A stretch of DNA of 64,000 nt from Tenacibaculum sp. 190524A02b (lineage in GTDB: Bacteria; Bacteroidota; Bacteroidia; Flavobacteriales; Flavobacteriaceae): the NCBI RefSeq assembly GCF_964036645.1, contig NZ_OZ038525.1:2626501-2690500 (forward strand). The letters run 5' to 3'. The notes beneath the pieces were generated by a model. It saw nothing but the letters and a program-made list of their open reading frames with translations. It ran no database searches and was not told the origin of the DNA. This document shows, in pieces, positions 11,067 to 19,704 of the stretch; the first letter of the stretch is position 1; every line of letters starts with the position of its first letter. Both the position numbers and the translations under genes were made by a program.

Positions 11067-11375
11067 TTACAAAGCTAATATTGTTCTTGATTTTTCTTTC
11101 GATTTACGCAACTGCCTTTTTAGTGATTCCACACTGATACTCACACCCTCTTCAAAGGTTTTGCACTGTTTTTTTACCATTAATTCATTTCCAGGTATAT
11201 TAATTTTAACTTCAGTAACTTTATTTTCTTTTTCACTTGTTTTTTGCACTTTTAAAAAAACTTCCACATCAACAATCTTGTCATGAAACTTTTCCAAGTT
11301 TCCAACCTTCTTTTCAATATAATTTATCAATTTTTGATCTGCATTGAAGTTAATAGATTGTGTAAATACCTTCAT
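11067..11375 (-). CDS. hpf: Ribosome hibernation-promoting factor, short form (HPF/YfiA family)
   Basis: Binds the 30S decoding centre in stationary phase and keeps ribosomes inactive. 102 aa, a single HPF domain with no long-form C-terminal dimerisation domain. It starts MKVFTQSINFNADQKLINYIEKKV; the basic C-terminal helix (ESLKRQLRKSKEKSR) is the rRNA-contacting part. It begins 13 nt after xerC, a pairing often seen in flavobacteria, and lies upstream of the tRNA-tuf promoter. Confidence 0.93.
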   Translation of the reverse strand: MKVFTQSINFNADQKLINYIEKKVGNLEKFHDKIVDVEVFLKVQKTSEKENKVTEVKINIPGNELMVKKQCKTFEEGVSISVESLKRQLRKSKEKSRTILAL

Positions 11376-11388
11376 AATCTTCCAATTT

Positions 11389-12276
11389 TTAGTCTGACTC
11401 CCTAGGGTGAGTCTTATTAAACACTCTTTTGATTTCCTCCAAGCTATTATGAGTATAGACTTGGGTAGAGGCTAAACTTGAATGCCCTAGCAATTCTTTA
11501 ACCGAATTTAGCGACGCTCCATTATTTAACATATGCGTCGCAAACGCGTGTCTTAGTATATGAGGACTTTTTTTCGCCTTTGTTGACACTCTACTAAAAT
11601 ACGAATTTATTATCCGATAAACAAGTGTTTCATATATTTTAACTCCCTTTTTAGATACTAACAGGTATTCTCTATCTGCTTCTTTTAAGTTTTTTTTCTC
11701 TATCAAATAACGCTCTAAAGATTTTTGTACCAGAGGTAATAAAACAATTAATCGTTCTTTATTTCTTTTCCCCAAAACCTTAATAACTCCTCTCGCCAAA
11801 TCAATATCCTTTTCTCTTATAGCTATTAACTCCGCCCTTCTTATCCCTGTTGCATACAACAATTCCACTATTAACCTATCCCTAACAAACTCAAAACCAA
11901 CTCCTTCATTTAATAAATCAATAACTGCCTTTACTTCTTCTTTTGTAAAAGGCACACTAACTTTTTTTTGAACTTTTAAAGATTTATGTTTTGCTAAAGG
12001 ATTCATTTTTATTTCTTCAATTTTTTGTAAAAAATTATAAAATGTTTTCAAAGAGCTAATTTTTCTATTTATAGTTCTGTTTGTTACTCCTTTCTCTACT
12101 AAATTAACAATCCATGTTCTTATTTGGTTATAATGCACTCCAACTAAACTTTCTTCATCAAAAGTTTTCACACAAAACTCTTCAAAAGACTCTAAATCTT
12201 TTTTATAAGCTGTAACTGTATGTTTTGAATATTTTTTTTCAACCTCTAAATATTCTAAAAACGCTTCTATTAGCAT
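11389..12276 (-). CDS. xerC: Tyrosine recombinase XerC/XerD family
   Basis: A site-specific recombinase, likely the chromosome-dimer resolvase acting at dif. 295 aa from the chosen start, with an N-terminal SAM-like core-binding domain (FLEYLEVEKKYSKHTVTAY) and a complete catalytic domain. Expected catalytic residues are Arg146 (ATGIRR), Lys170, His239 and Arg242 (PHILRH), His265 (LLGHSS) and Tyr274 (QVYTH). The frame stays open 19 codons further upstream, but that start at 12333 falls inside the rpsU terminator hairpin, so ATG at 12276 is preferred. Whether it acts as XerC or XerD cannot be settled from sequence alone. Confidence 0.9.
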   Translation of the reverse strand: MLIEAFLEYLEVEKKYSKHTVTAYKKDLESFEEFCVKTFDEESLVGVHYNQIRTWIVNLVEKGVTNRTINRKISSLKTFYNFLQKIEEIKMNPLAKHKSLKVQKKVSVPFTKEEVKAVIDLLNEGVGFEFVRDRLIVELLYATGIRRAELIAIREKDIDLARGVIKVLGKRNKERLIVLLPLVQKSLERYLIEKKNLKEADREYLLVSKKGVKIYETLVYRIINSYFSRVSTKAKKSPHILRHAFATHMLNNGASLNSVKELLGHSSLASTQVYTHNSLEEIKRVFNKTHPRESD

Positions 12277-12305
12277 TCTATCTAATTTAAAATTACCCCA
12301 TTTTA

Positions 12306-12340
12306 CAAAAAAAATCTCGCATTGTATATACAATGCGAGA
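12306..12340 (-). terminator. Intrinsic terminator of rpsU
   Basis: TCTCGCATTGTA (12315-12326) is followed by its perfect complement TACAATGCGAGA (12329-12340) across a TA loop. On the minus strand a run of T follows (12306-12314). It lies just downstream of the rpsU stop and upstream of xerC. Confidence 0.85.
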
Positions 12341-12371
12341 CCTAATTATCTTAATAAAGACTAAAAATTCT

Positions 12372-12569
12372 CTATCCTACTTCTTCTTGAGTTCTTAATC
12401 TTTGTACATAAGCTGCTTTAATTTTTTGAGCTCTTTTTGCTACAGAGGGTTTAGTAAACTGCTTTCTACCACGCAATTGCCTCATTGTTTTAGTACGATC
12501 AAATTTACGTTTATAACGCTTTAATGCTCTATCAATATTCTCTCCTTCCTTAACTGGAATAATTAACAT
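12372..12569 (-). CDS. rpsU: 30S ribosomal protein S21
   Basis: A small basic 30S protein near the anti-Shine-Dalgarno end of 16S rRNA, 65 aa, starting MLIIPVKEGENIDRALKRYKRKF. In Bacteroidota, bS21 together with bS6 and bS18 is known to sequester the anti-SD tail, which explains the general lack of SD use. The gene here keeps a strong SD (see 12578-12587), consistent with the reported autoregulation of rpsU in Flavobacterium. It is monocistronic between its SD leader and a strong terminator. Confidence 0.95.
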   Translation of the reverse strand: MLIIPVKEGENIDRALKRYKRKFDRTKTMRQLRGRKQFTKPSVAKRAQKIKAAYVQRLRTQEEVG

Positions 12570-12577
12570 ATTTTTGC

Positions 12578-12587
12578 ACCTCCTTTC
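12578..12587 (-). promoter_or_regulatory. Strong Shine-Dalgarno of rpsU
   Basis: The minus strand reads GAAAGGAGGT, ending 8 nt before the ATG at 12569. It is a near-perfect SD in a genome whose other starts are A-rich without an SD. Established work in Flavobacterium links this exception to bS21 autoregulation. Confidence 0.85.
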
Positions 12588-12717
12588 ACTTACTTTTTAT
12601 ATTTTTAAAAGTTAATTGTTTTTTTGGGACTGCAAATTTACAAATTAATTATTAAACTCAATTTTAAATTATATTTTTTTTTTAATATTAACTTAAATAT
12701 AATCAAAATCATAGCGT

Positions 12718-13287
12718 ATGTATGCCTCTATTTTAAAGAAAGCTTTTGACCCTTATTATAATGCCCCTATAACTATTTGGGAGTATTTTTCGGATTTGTG
12801 TGAAGAGATTACGTTTAAAAAAAATCAAAAAATTAAAGAAGTAAATACCGTTTCAAAATTTGGGTATTTTTTACTAGAAGGGGCATGCGGTTTTTTTGTT
12901 TTCAAAAAAAATTACTTTGTTTGTACTGACCTTTATTTAGAAAATTGTTTTTTTGGAGACAACTCTTCTTTATTTACGGGTAAAGCTTCCCCTGTAGAAA
13001 TTGTTGCTCTAGAAAACTCAAAACTATTACGTATAAGTAAATCCAATATTGATGAATTAAAAAAGATGCAGATTGGGGCTCTATTGTTTCATACTGGCGA
13101 ACTACATTCTAATATAGAAAAACAGCAACAGCAAATTGAAATGATGACGATGACTGCTGAAGAAAAATATATGAATTTACTTGAAACTAATCCTGAAGTT
13201 TTAAAAAGAATACATCAAAAACATATTGCTTCTTATTTGGGAATTACCCCACAAAGTTTAAGCAGAATACGAAAAAAAGTACGCTAG
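12718..13287 (+). CDS. Crp/Fnr family transcriptional regulator
   Basis: 189 aa. The N-terminal cyclic-nucleotide-binding-like beta-roll (about residues 20-110, containing the GYFLLEGACGFF turn) is followed by a long dimer helix and a short C-terminal helix-turn-helix (KHIASYLGITPQSLSRIRKKV, the recognition helix near the end). Such proteins are common in Bacteroidota; the ligand is usually unknown, and the canonical cAMP-binding residues are not evident. The gene lies 74 nt upstream of a TonB receptor in the same orientation, with a 16-nt palindrome between them, so local control of receptor expression is plausible. Confidence 0.85.
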   Translation: MYASILKKAFDPYYNAPITIWEYFSDLCEEITFKKNQKIKEVNTVSKFGYFLLEGACGFFVFKKNYFVCTDLYLENCFFGDNSSLFTGKASPVEIVALENSKLLRISKSNIDELKKMQIGALLFHTGELHSNIEKQQQQIEMMTMTAEEKYMNLLETNPEVLKRIHQKHIASYLGITPQSLSRIRKKVR

Positions 13288-13293
13288 TCATTT

Positions 13294-13316
13294 GTTACCA
13301 AATGGTAACTTTTTTA
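13294..13316 (+). promoter_or_regulatory. Palindrome between regulator and TonB receptor (operator or weak terminator)
   Basis: GTTACC (13294-13299) and GGTAAC (13304-13309) flank AAAT, followed by TTTTTT. The symmetry suits a Crp/Fnr-type dimer site; the T-run would also suit a short terminator of the regulator gene. The sequence alone does not decide. Confidence 0.4.
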
Positions 13317-13361
13317 ATAATTTGACTTTTTAGATTTGGCCATAAATAAAACATCTAAATT

Positions 13362-15788
13362 ATGGCTAGGTATTTTTCAATACAGTTTTTTCTTTTCTTC
13401 TTTTTTTTCAATTTTACTCAGGCACAAACAACTCAAACAATTAAAGGAATTGTAACTGATAAATATAGCTCTATCCCATTATATAATGTTGCTATAGAAG
13501 TTATCAATAAGAAATCTAAGATTGGGACAGTAACTAATAACAAAGGTGAGTTTGAACTAAATAATCTCACTCCTGGCAACTACACATTAAGTTTTACAAT
13601 AATAGGTTATACTCCTGTAACTGTAGAAAAACTAACCTTAACATCAGGAAAACAATTAAACATCAACATACTTATGGAAGAAGCTTCTGACATTTTAAAT
13701 GAAATAGTTATTACCTCCCATTCAAAAAATAAAACAATCAACAACTTCACTTCCTTAAGTGCTCAGTCATTCTCTGTAAAAGAAACCGAAAAATATGCCG
13801 GCACTTTTGGAGACCCAGCTAGAATGGCTCTTAATTTTTCGGGTATAACAACCGCTGGTGATGCCAGAAATGATATAATCATAAGAGGTAACTCTCCTAT
13901 AGGAGTATTATGGCGCATAGATGGTGTAGAAGTAAACAACCCTAATCACTATGCTTCTACAGGAACCACTGGAGGAAGTGTTAGCATTATAAATAACAAT
14001 ACATTACAAAACTCAGATTTTTTTATTAGTGCATTTCCAGCTGAATACGGAAATGCTTTTTCTGGCGTTTTTGACCTCAACTTAAGAAATGGTAATAAGA
14101 ATAAATATGAATTAACTGGACAAATAGGTTATAATGGTGTTGAAGCAATGATTGAAGGTCCTTTTAATGAAAAGTATGATGGTTCATTTCTTTTATCCTA
14201 TAGATACTCTGTATTGAGTTTACTTGATAAAATAAACCCTGAAGAAACTAAAGAGGCTGTTCCTAACTATCAGGATTTAACTTTTAAATTAAATTTTCCT
14301 TTAAAGAAAAATAATCTTTCTGTTTTTGGAATAGGCGGCTTAAGCAATATTAACTTTTTAGCTGAAAAATTACCTGATGATGCTGAGCAATATAGTTTAT
14401 CAAAAGAAAGAGATTTATATAACGAATCTAATTTAGGCATTATAGGTGCTAATTACAAACACTTACTAAACGATAATTCTTATTTAAACTACAATATTTC
14501 TTATTCTACAAGTGAAATTATTACAAAGATTGATTCAGTTAAAACCGCTACTAATTCAACACCCAAAAAAACTAAACCTTTTTTTAGGTCTAAAAATAAA
14601 GATGATAAGCTTAACTTCTCATTAAGTTATAATAACAAAATAAACAGAAGAAACATTTTTAAATCTGGAATAACTTTTCAAAGACAATATGCTTCTTATA
14701 TTGATAGTGCGGCTATAAATTATAAAAGGTTAGATTTAACTACTAATACATTAGTGGATACTATTGGTTTTATTAAAACGATAGATATTACAAATGGAAA
14801 ATTGGATAATTTAAAGGTTTATACTCAGTGGCACCATCGTTTTTCTAAAGCTTTTAAAATGAACTTAGGAATTAATTTTCAGAAAATTTTATTAAACAAT
14901 CAGTCTAGCATTGAACCTCGTATCAATTTCTCTTACAATTTATCCAAAAATAAAAAGATAGCTTTAGGCTACGGACTACACAGTAAAATACCGCCAATTA
15001 TTAATTATTTTGCCTTATCAAATGGTCAAATTGATGAAATAATTATTGATAAACCAGCACTTACTAACTTAGATCTAAGCTTTATTAAATCCCACCACTT
15101 TGTAATTGGCTACAAACATAAATTTAACAGAAACCTACATTTGAATATAGAAACCTATTACCATTATCTTTTTAATATCCCTATAGAAAGAACTCCTTCT
15201 AATTTTTCACTTATCAATACAGGAGCTGCTTTTGCTCCAGTATACCGTACAAACCTTATTAATCAAGGAACTGGAAAAAATTACGGTATAGACTTTTCTA
15301 TAGAGAGATTTCTATATAAAAAATGGTATGCTAAGCTTAATGCTTCTATTTTTGATTCAAAGTACAGAGGCAGCGATAAGATAGAAAGAAGTACCGCCTT
15401 TGCTTCTAACTATTCCTTTAAAGGTTTAGGCGGATATCAGCATAAAATAGATAAAAATATATCTGCAAATTTTAATACTACCATTAATTACTCTGGAGGC
15501 TCAAGAAAAAAACACATAGACCTTAAACAATCTATTTTAAAAAACAGAACTATTTATGATGATGAAAAAATTTACACTACTCGAGAGGAAGATTATTTCA
15601 GATTAGATTTTAGAATTTCATTACAAAGAAATAAAGATAATTATTCAGAAGAACTTGGAATTGATTTTATTAACGCTACTAATCATAAAAATACTTACTC
15701 CAGAGAATTTGACCCCAACACTGGAAATATTTCGAAAAACTATCAACAAAAATTCCTAGCCATGGTTATGTATAGAATTCATTTTTAG
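13362..15788 (+). CDS. TonB-dependent outer-membrane receptor with carboxypeptidase-regulatory-like domain
   Basis: An outer-membrane active transporter, 808 aa. A signal peptide with an unusually Phe-rich core (FFLFFFFFNFTQAQ) is followed by a CarboxypepD_reg-like beta-sandwich (TIKGIVTDKYSSIPLYNVAIEV, residues about 27-110). The plug domain (about 130-245, with IIIRGNSPIGVLWRIDGVEV) precedes a 22-strand-type barrel that ends with an aromatic terminal strand (MVMYRIHF). The substrate is unknown: there is no SusD partner or siderophore gene nearby. The preceding Crp/Fnr-like gene is a candidate regulator. Confidence 0.9.
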   Translation: MARYFSIQFFLFFFFFNFTQAQTTQTIKGIVTDKYSSIPLYNVAIEVINKKSKIGTVTNNKGEFELNNLTPGNYTLSFTIIGYTPVTVEKLTLTSGKQLNINILMEEASDILNEIVITSHSKNKTINNFTSLSAQSFSVKETEKYAGTFGDPARMALNFSGITTAGDARNDIIIRGNSPIGVLWRIDGVEVNNPNHYASTGTTGGSVSIINNNTLQNSDFFISAFPAEYGNAFSGVFDLNLRNGNKNKYELTGQIGYNGVEAMIEGPFNEKYDGSFLLSYRYSVLSLLDKINPEETKEAVPNYQDLTFKLNFPLKKNNLSVFGIGGLSNINFLAEKLPDDAEQYSLSKERDLYNESNLGIIGANYKHLLNDNSYLNYNISYSTSEIITKIDSVKTATNSTPKKTKPFFRSKNKDDKLNFSLSYNNKINRRNIFKSGITFQRQYASYIDSAAINYKRLDLTTNTLVDTIGFIKTIDITNGKLDNLKVYTQWHHRFSKAFKMNLGINFQKILLNNQSSIEPRINFSYNLSKNKKIALGYGLHSKIPPIINYFALSNGQIDEIIIDKPALTNLDLSFIKSHHFVIGYKHKFNRNLHLNIETYYHYLFNIPIERTPSNFSLINTGAAFAPVYRTNLINQGTGKNYGIDFSIERFLYKKWYAKLNASIFDSKYRGSDKIERSTAFASNYSFKGLGGYQHKIDKNISANFNTTINYSGGSRKKHIDLKQSILKNRTIYDDEKIYTTREEDYFRLDFRISLQRNKDNYSEELGIDFINATNHKNTYSREFDPNTGNISKNYQQKFLAMVMYRIHF

Positions 15789-15797
15789 TTATAACAA

Positions 15798-15831
15798 AAA
15801 AAGAGTGTTTAATTTAATAGACACTCTTTTT
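15798..15831. terminator. Bidirectional terminator
   Basis: AAAAAGAGTGT (15798-15808) pairs with ACACTCTTTTT (15821-15831). The A- and T-runs on both sides make it work for the TonB receptor gene (plus) and the convergent acyl-CoA dehydrogenase gene (minus). Confidence 0.8.
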
Positions 15832-15857
15832 ATACTTTCCAATTTACAGATTTAAAA

Positions 15858-17024
15858 CTATGTAGCTGGTTTATATTCTTTTTTATCAATTACCATTTTA
15901 GCTATTATTTCTTTCAAAATCTCTGAAGTTCCACCTCCAATAGGTCCTAAACGACTATCCCTTAAAAGTCTTGCCATTGGATACTCTTCCATATAACCAT
16001 AACCTCCTAATAACTGTAATGCATCATAAATAACTTCATCAGCCATTTTTGTAGACAACAACTTACTCATGCTTGCCTCTTTGACCACATATTGCCCATC
16101 ATTTAAACGTTTAGCTATTGAATAATTATACTCTCTACACATATCAACCTTACTAGCCATTTCGGCAACTTTATGTCTTAATGCCTGAAACTTATTAAGA
16201 TTTTGACCAAAAGCCTCTCTCTCTCCCATGTACTGAATAGCATAATTCACAGCATATTCAGCTCTAGCATGTGCATTAATTCCCATTACAAGTCTTTCTA
16301 ATGCAAAATGTTGCATTATATAAGAGAACCCCATTCCTTCTTCTCCCATTAAATTTTCTTTAGGCACAATAACATTATCAAAAGCTATCTCTGCAGTATC
16401 TGAAGCTCTCCAACCTAATTTATCTAGCTTTGTAGAAGACACTCCTTTACTATCTCTATCAATAACAAAAATACTCATCCCACGATGTTTCTCTTCAGAA
16501 TTTGTTTTTGCTGCTACGACCAAATAATCTGAGTACACACCATTAGTTATAAACGTTTTAGAACCATTTAAAACATAATGATCCCCATCTTTGACAGCTG
16601 TTGTTCTCATTCCTGCTACATCACTCCCTCCAAATGGTTCTGTAATACACAAACAACCAATCTTTTCTCCATCAATACTCGGAGCTAAATATTCTTTTTT
16701 AATACGATCATCTCCTTCTTTATTAAGATGTGTCATTGCTAAATAAGCATGTGCCCACATATTAGCAGCAAATCCACCTGAGTTTATTTTTTGCAATTCC
16801 TCCAAAAATATAACCGTATAAAAAAGATCTAAACCTAATCCTCCATATTCTTCAGGCTGATTCAGCCCAAAATATCCCATTTCTCCAAACTTCTTCCATA
16901 TGAATCTTTCAACTGCTCCATCCTTTTCCCATTTTTCTATGTGTGGAACTACTTCTTTTTGCAAGAAGTCCTTAAAACTTTGACGAAAAGCCTCATGCTC
17001 TTCAGTAAAGTACATACTATTCAT
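15858..17024 (-). CDS. Acyl-CoA dehydrogenase family protein
   Basis: A FAD-dependent alpha,beta-dehydrogenation enzyme, 388 aa, with complete N-terminal helical, middle beta (CITEPFGGSDVAGMRT, about 128-143; GSKTFITNG) and C-terminal helical domains. The C-terminal signature (GGYGYMEEYPMARLLRDSRLGPIGGGTSEI) has Gly where many members carry the catalytic Glu. A Glu in FALERLV (about residue 240) sits where isovaleryl- and long-chain acyl-CoA dehydrogenases place their base, which points to that subgroup. It probably serves branched-chain or fatty-acid breakdown; the exact substrate is not inferable. Confidence 0.88.
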   Translation of the reverse strand: MNSMYFTEEHEAFRQSFKDFLQKEVVPHIEKWEKDGAVERFIWKKFGEMGYFGLNQPEEYGGLGLDLFYTVIFLEELQKINSGGFAANMWAHAYLAMTHLNKEGDDRIKKEYLAPSIDGEKIGCLCITEPFGGSDVAGMRTTAVKDGDHYVLNGSKTFITNGVYSDYLVVAAKTNSEEKHRGMSIFVIDRDSKGVSSTKLDKLGWRASDTAEIAFDNVIVPKENLMGEEGMGFSYIMQHFALERLVMGINAHARAEYAVNYAIQYMGEREAFGQNLNKFQALRHKVAEMASKVDMCREYNYSIAKRLNDGQYVVKEASMSKLLSTKMADEVIYDALQLLGGYGYMEEYPMARLLRDSRLGPIGGGTSEILKEIIAKMVIDKKEYKPAT

Positions 17025-17054
17025 CGGTATTTATTAAATTAGTTGTTGTTTTGT

Positions 17055-17945
17055 TTATTTTGCTTCCAAATATAATACTATTCTATCGTATTTACTCATT
17101 GGGAAGCCTGTTATGTTTTTTATTTCTGATATATCCTGAATCTCAGCAACTTCCTCTTTATAATCCAATATACTCTTACACAATTCATAATCTACATAAG
17201 GTATTTTTAAAAGCTGTTTAAAAGATACGGTATTAACATTTAATCTATTAATTTTAGGCTTTTGAAGAATCTTAAAAACTGTTAATATTTCATTACTTTG
17301 TTTTTTTGTCATTCCAAAAACCTCACCTAATTGCGATTCAAACGTATACCCTTTAATTTTTTCTCTATACTTGATTATTCGATTAGCTAACTCGATATCC
17401 AAATCTAACTCTTGTGATAAGTCATAAGAACTAACTGAATTAATATCTTTTAAAACCTTTCTCTTACCTTCTTTGTATTCTATAGATTTAATCTTTTTAT
17501 TTTTCCTTACTTTATTTCTTTTTCTATTTCTTTCAACCACCCAATCAGGAAACTTAAAATAAGGACTTATAATATTCAGTAAAGAATCAGAAACCCCTGT
17601 TACTCTTTGAAAGTCTTCTACAGAATTTATATACTTATTCCTTTTTCTATGTATATGAAGCCTATCGATTTGATCAACATTCATTCCTAATTTATACCCT
17701 TTAAAATCTGAGATATAATTTGGGTTAAAAGGTTTGATTACAAATTTACCACTTCTTTTTTTATTTTTTTTTAAACTATCGACTATTGCTATATAATGAC
17801 TCTCCTCTGCTGTATCAACTTCTGGTTCATTTGAAAAATCAACAAACATATATATTGCTTGCAAGAAAACAATAATCGTACCCAAAAAGAAAACCCCATT
17901 TCTTTGGCTTTTAGTATACCAGAAATGAGGTTTAAATATTTTCAT
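17055..17945 (-). CDS. Helix-hairpin-helix domain protein, membrane-anchored
   Basis: 296 aa. One membrane segment near the N-terminus (about residues 17-36) is followed by a basic region and repeated ComEA-type helix-hairpin-helix motifs in the second half (INSVSSYDLSQELDLD; LNVNTVSFKQLLKIPYVD; IKNITGFPMSKYDRI). HhH repeats of this kind bind DNA non-specifically in competence proteins, but many Bacteroidota copies have no assigned role. It is followed 10 nt upstream by the alanine symporter gene on the same strand, probably co-transcribed. Confidence 0.75.
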   Translation of the reverse strand: MKIFKPHFWYTKSQRNGVFFLGTIIVFLQAIYMFVDFSNEPEVDTAEESHYIAIVDSLKKNKKRSGKFVIKPFNPNYISDFKGYKLGMNVDQIDRLHIHRKRNKYINSVEDFQRVTGVSDSLLNIISPYFKFPDWVVERNRKRNKVRKNKKIKSIEYKEGKRKVLKDINSVSSYDLSQELDLDIELANRIIKYREKIKGYTFESQLGEVFGMTKKQSNEILTVFKILQKPKINRLNVNTVSFKQLLKIPYVDYELCKSILDYKEEVAEIQDISEIKNITGFPMSKYDRIVLYLEAK

Positions 17946-17955
17946 TTTTAAAATT

Positions 17956-19536
17956 TTATACTTTCAAAACTCCTATTGCTTTCAAATATTTTGACAGCTC
18001 TTCTTTTACCTTAGGGAATAAGAAAAATAATCCTATTACATTAGGCACAGCCATTGCAAAAATCATTGCATCTGAAAAATCAGTAACCGCCCCTAAACTA
18101 GCTACTGAACCTATTATAACAAATAAACAAAATAAGATTTTATATGCATAATCAGAAGCTTTAGATCTTCCAAATAAAAACATCCATCCTTGTAAACCAT
18201 AATAAGACCACGATAACATTGTTGAAAATGCAAATAACACTACTGCAATTGTCAGTACATACGGAAACCAAGGTAAAACTGAAGCAAATGCCTTAGAAGT
18301 AGCTAAAACTCCATCAGGAGACTTAACTCCATAAGTCATTATATCACCATTCCCATTTGTTATTATAATAACTAAAGCAGTCATTGTACAAACTACAACA
18401 GTATCGATAAAAGGCTCTAACAATGCAACTAACCCTTCTGATGCAGGGTATTTAGTTTTTACCGCAGAATGTGCTATTGCTGCTGAACCTACTCCTGCTT
18501 CATTTGAAAAAGCAGCTCTTTGAAAACCAATAATCAATACACCTAAAAGCCCACCAGATATTCCTTTTGCATTAAACGCCCCATCAATTATCTGTCCAAA
18601 AGCTGATCCTATTTGAGATATATTAGCTATTAATATTATCATTGCTGCTATAAAATAAATCCCAACCATAAAAGGCACTATTTTCTCAGTTATGTTACCT
18701 ATTCTTTTAATACCTCCAATTATTACAACTGCAACTAAGGCTGACATTATTAAACCGAAAACAAGTGCTGAAGATAAAGAACTAGACCCAATCATAGTTG
18801 TAAATTGCTGAGCTGCTTGGTTTGCTTGAAACATATTCCCTCCTCCAAAAGAACCACCTACAACCATTACTGCAAAAACAGCCGCTAAAACTTTACCTAA
18901 TCCGCTTTTACCAACATCTGTTAATCCTTTTTTAAGATAATACATTGGCCCTCCATAAACTGTTCCATCTTCACCAACATCTCTATACTTTACACCTAAT
19001 GTACATTCCACAAACTTTGAAGACATCCCTACTAAGCCAGCCACAATCATCCAAAAAGTAGCTCCAGGCCCTCCTAATGACAGAGCTACAGCAACACCTG
19101 CAATATTACCTAAACCTACCGTTCCTGATAAAGCAGCTGTTAAAGCTTGAAAATGTGAAACCTCTCCTTCCTCTCCTTCAACTCTAATAGTTTCAATAGC
19201 ATCTCCTCCTGGTGTTGGATCGCCTGCCATAACTCCAGAAGTAGCATGATCTACATCGTCATATTTACCTCTTACAATATTTATTGAAACAGGAAACAAT
19301 CTAACATTTACAAACTTGAATATTATCGTAAATATTAACCCTGCTAATAAAAGCATAATGATTACTAAAGGCATTTCAACCCCACCTCCTAGATTTATTG
19401 GATAAAACACAATACCTCCCCATGCATCTGCTACTGGTTTAAAGCCCTCATTAATTTTTTCAGCTAACCCTTTTTCTTGGGCAAAAGTCAGCATTGGAAT
19501 TAGTAACATTAATAGTGATAGAAGTTTTTTCTTCAT
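17956..19536 (-). CDS. Alanine:cation symporter family protein (AGCS)
   Basis: Sodium-coupled uptake of alanine or glycine across the inner membrane, 526 aa. Family motifs include the N-terminal GTVGLGNIAGVAVALSLGGPGA (residues about 136-157) and later AAFSNEAGVGSAAIAHSA. About eleven membrane segments are visible. As in other flavobacterial members, an extra signal-peptide-like segment (LLSLLMLLIPMLTFAQ) and a short periplasmic stretch precede the transporter core. Confidence 0.92.
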   Translation of the reverse strand: MKKKLLSLLMLLIPMLTFAQEKGLAEKINEGFKPVADAWGGIVFYPINLGGGVEMPLVIIMLLLAGLIFTIIFKFVNVRLFPVSINIVRGKYDDVDHATSGVMAGDPTPGGDAIETIRVEGEEGEVSHFQALTAALSGTVGLGNIAGVAVALSLGGPGATFWMIVAGLVGMSSKFVECTLGVKYRDVGEDGTVYGGPMYYLKKGLTDVGKSGLGKVLAAVFAVMVVGGSFGGGNMFQANQAAQQFTTMIGSSSLSSALVFGLIMSALVAVVIIGGIKRIGNITEKIVPFMVGIYFIAAMIILIANISQIGSAFGQIIDGAFNAKGISGGLLGVLIIGFQRAAFSNEAGVGSAAIAHSAVKTKYPASEGLVALLEPFIDTVVVCTMTALVIIITNGNGDIMTYGVKSPDGVLATSKAFASVLPWFPYVLTIAVVLFAFSTMLSWSYYGLQGWMFLFGRSKASDYAYKILFCLFVIIGSVASLGAVTDFSDAMIFAMAVPNVIGLFFLFPKVKEELSKYLKAIGVLKV

Positions 19537-19704
19537 AATATAAATATAAGTTAATAGTCTTTTTTGAATTAGTAGCCCGCAATATCTTAAAAAATTGAAG
19601 TTTTCCCAACTTTTATACGTTAAAAGTCCTTTTTAAAACAAGCATGATTATTTTTTAATGAATATTTTTCACTTCTTATAATTAGCAATTTTTATATTTT
19701 TAAA

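Noticed and set aside
12277..12333. Longer N-terminus for the tyrosine recombinase
   Set aside because: The upstream ATG lies within the perfect terminator hairpin of rpsU, and the added residues do not resemble Xer proteins.
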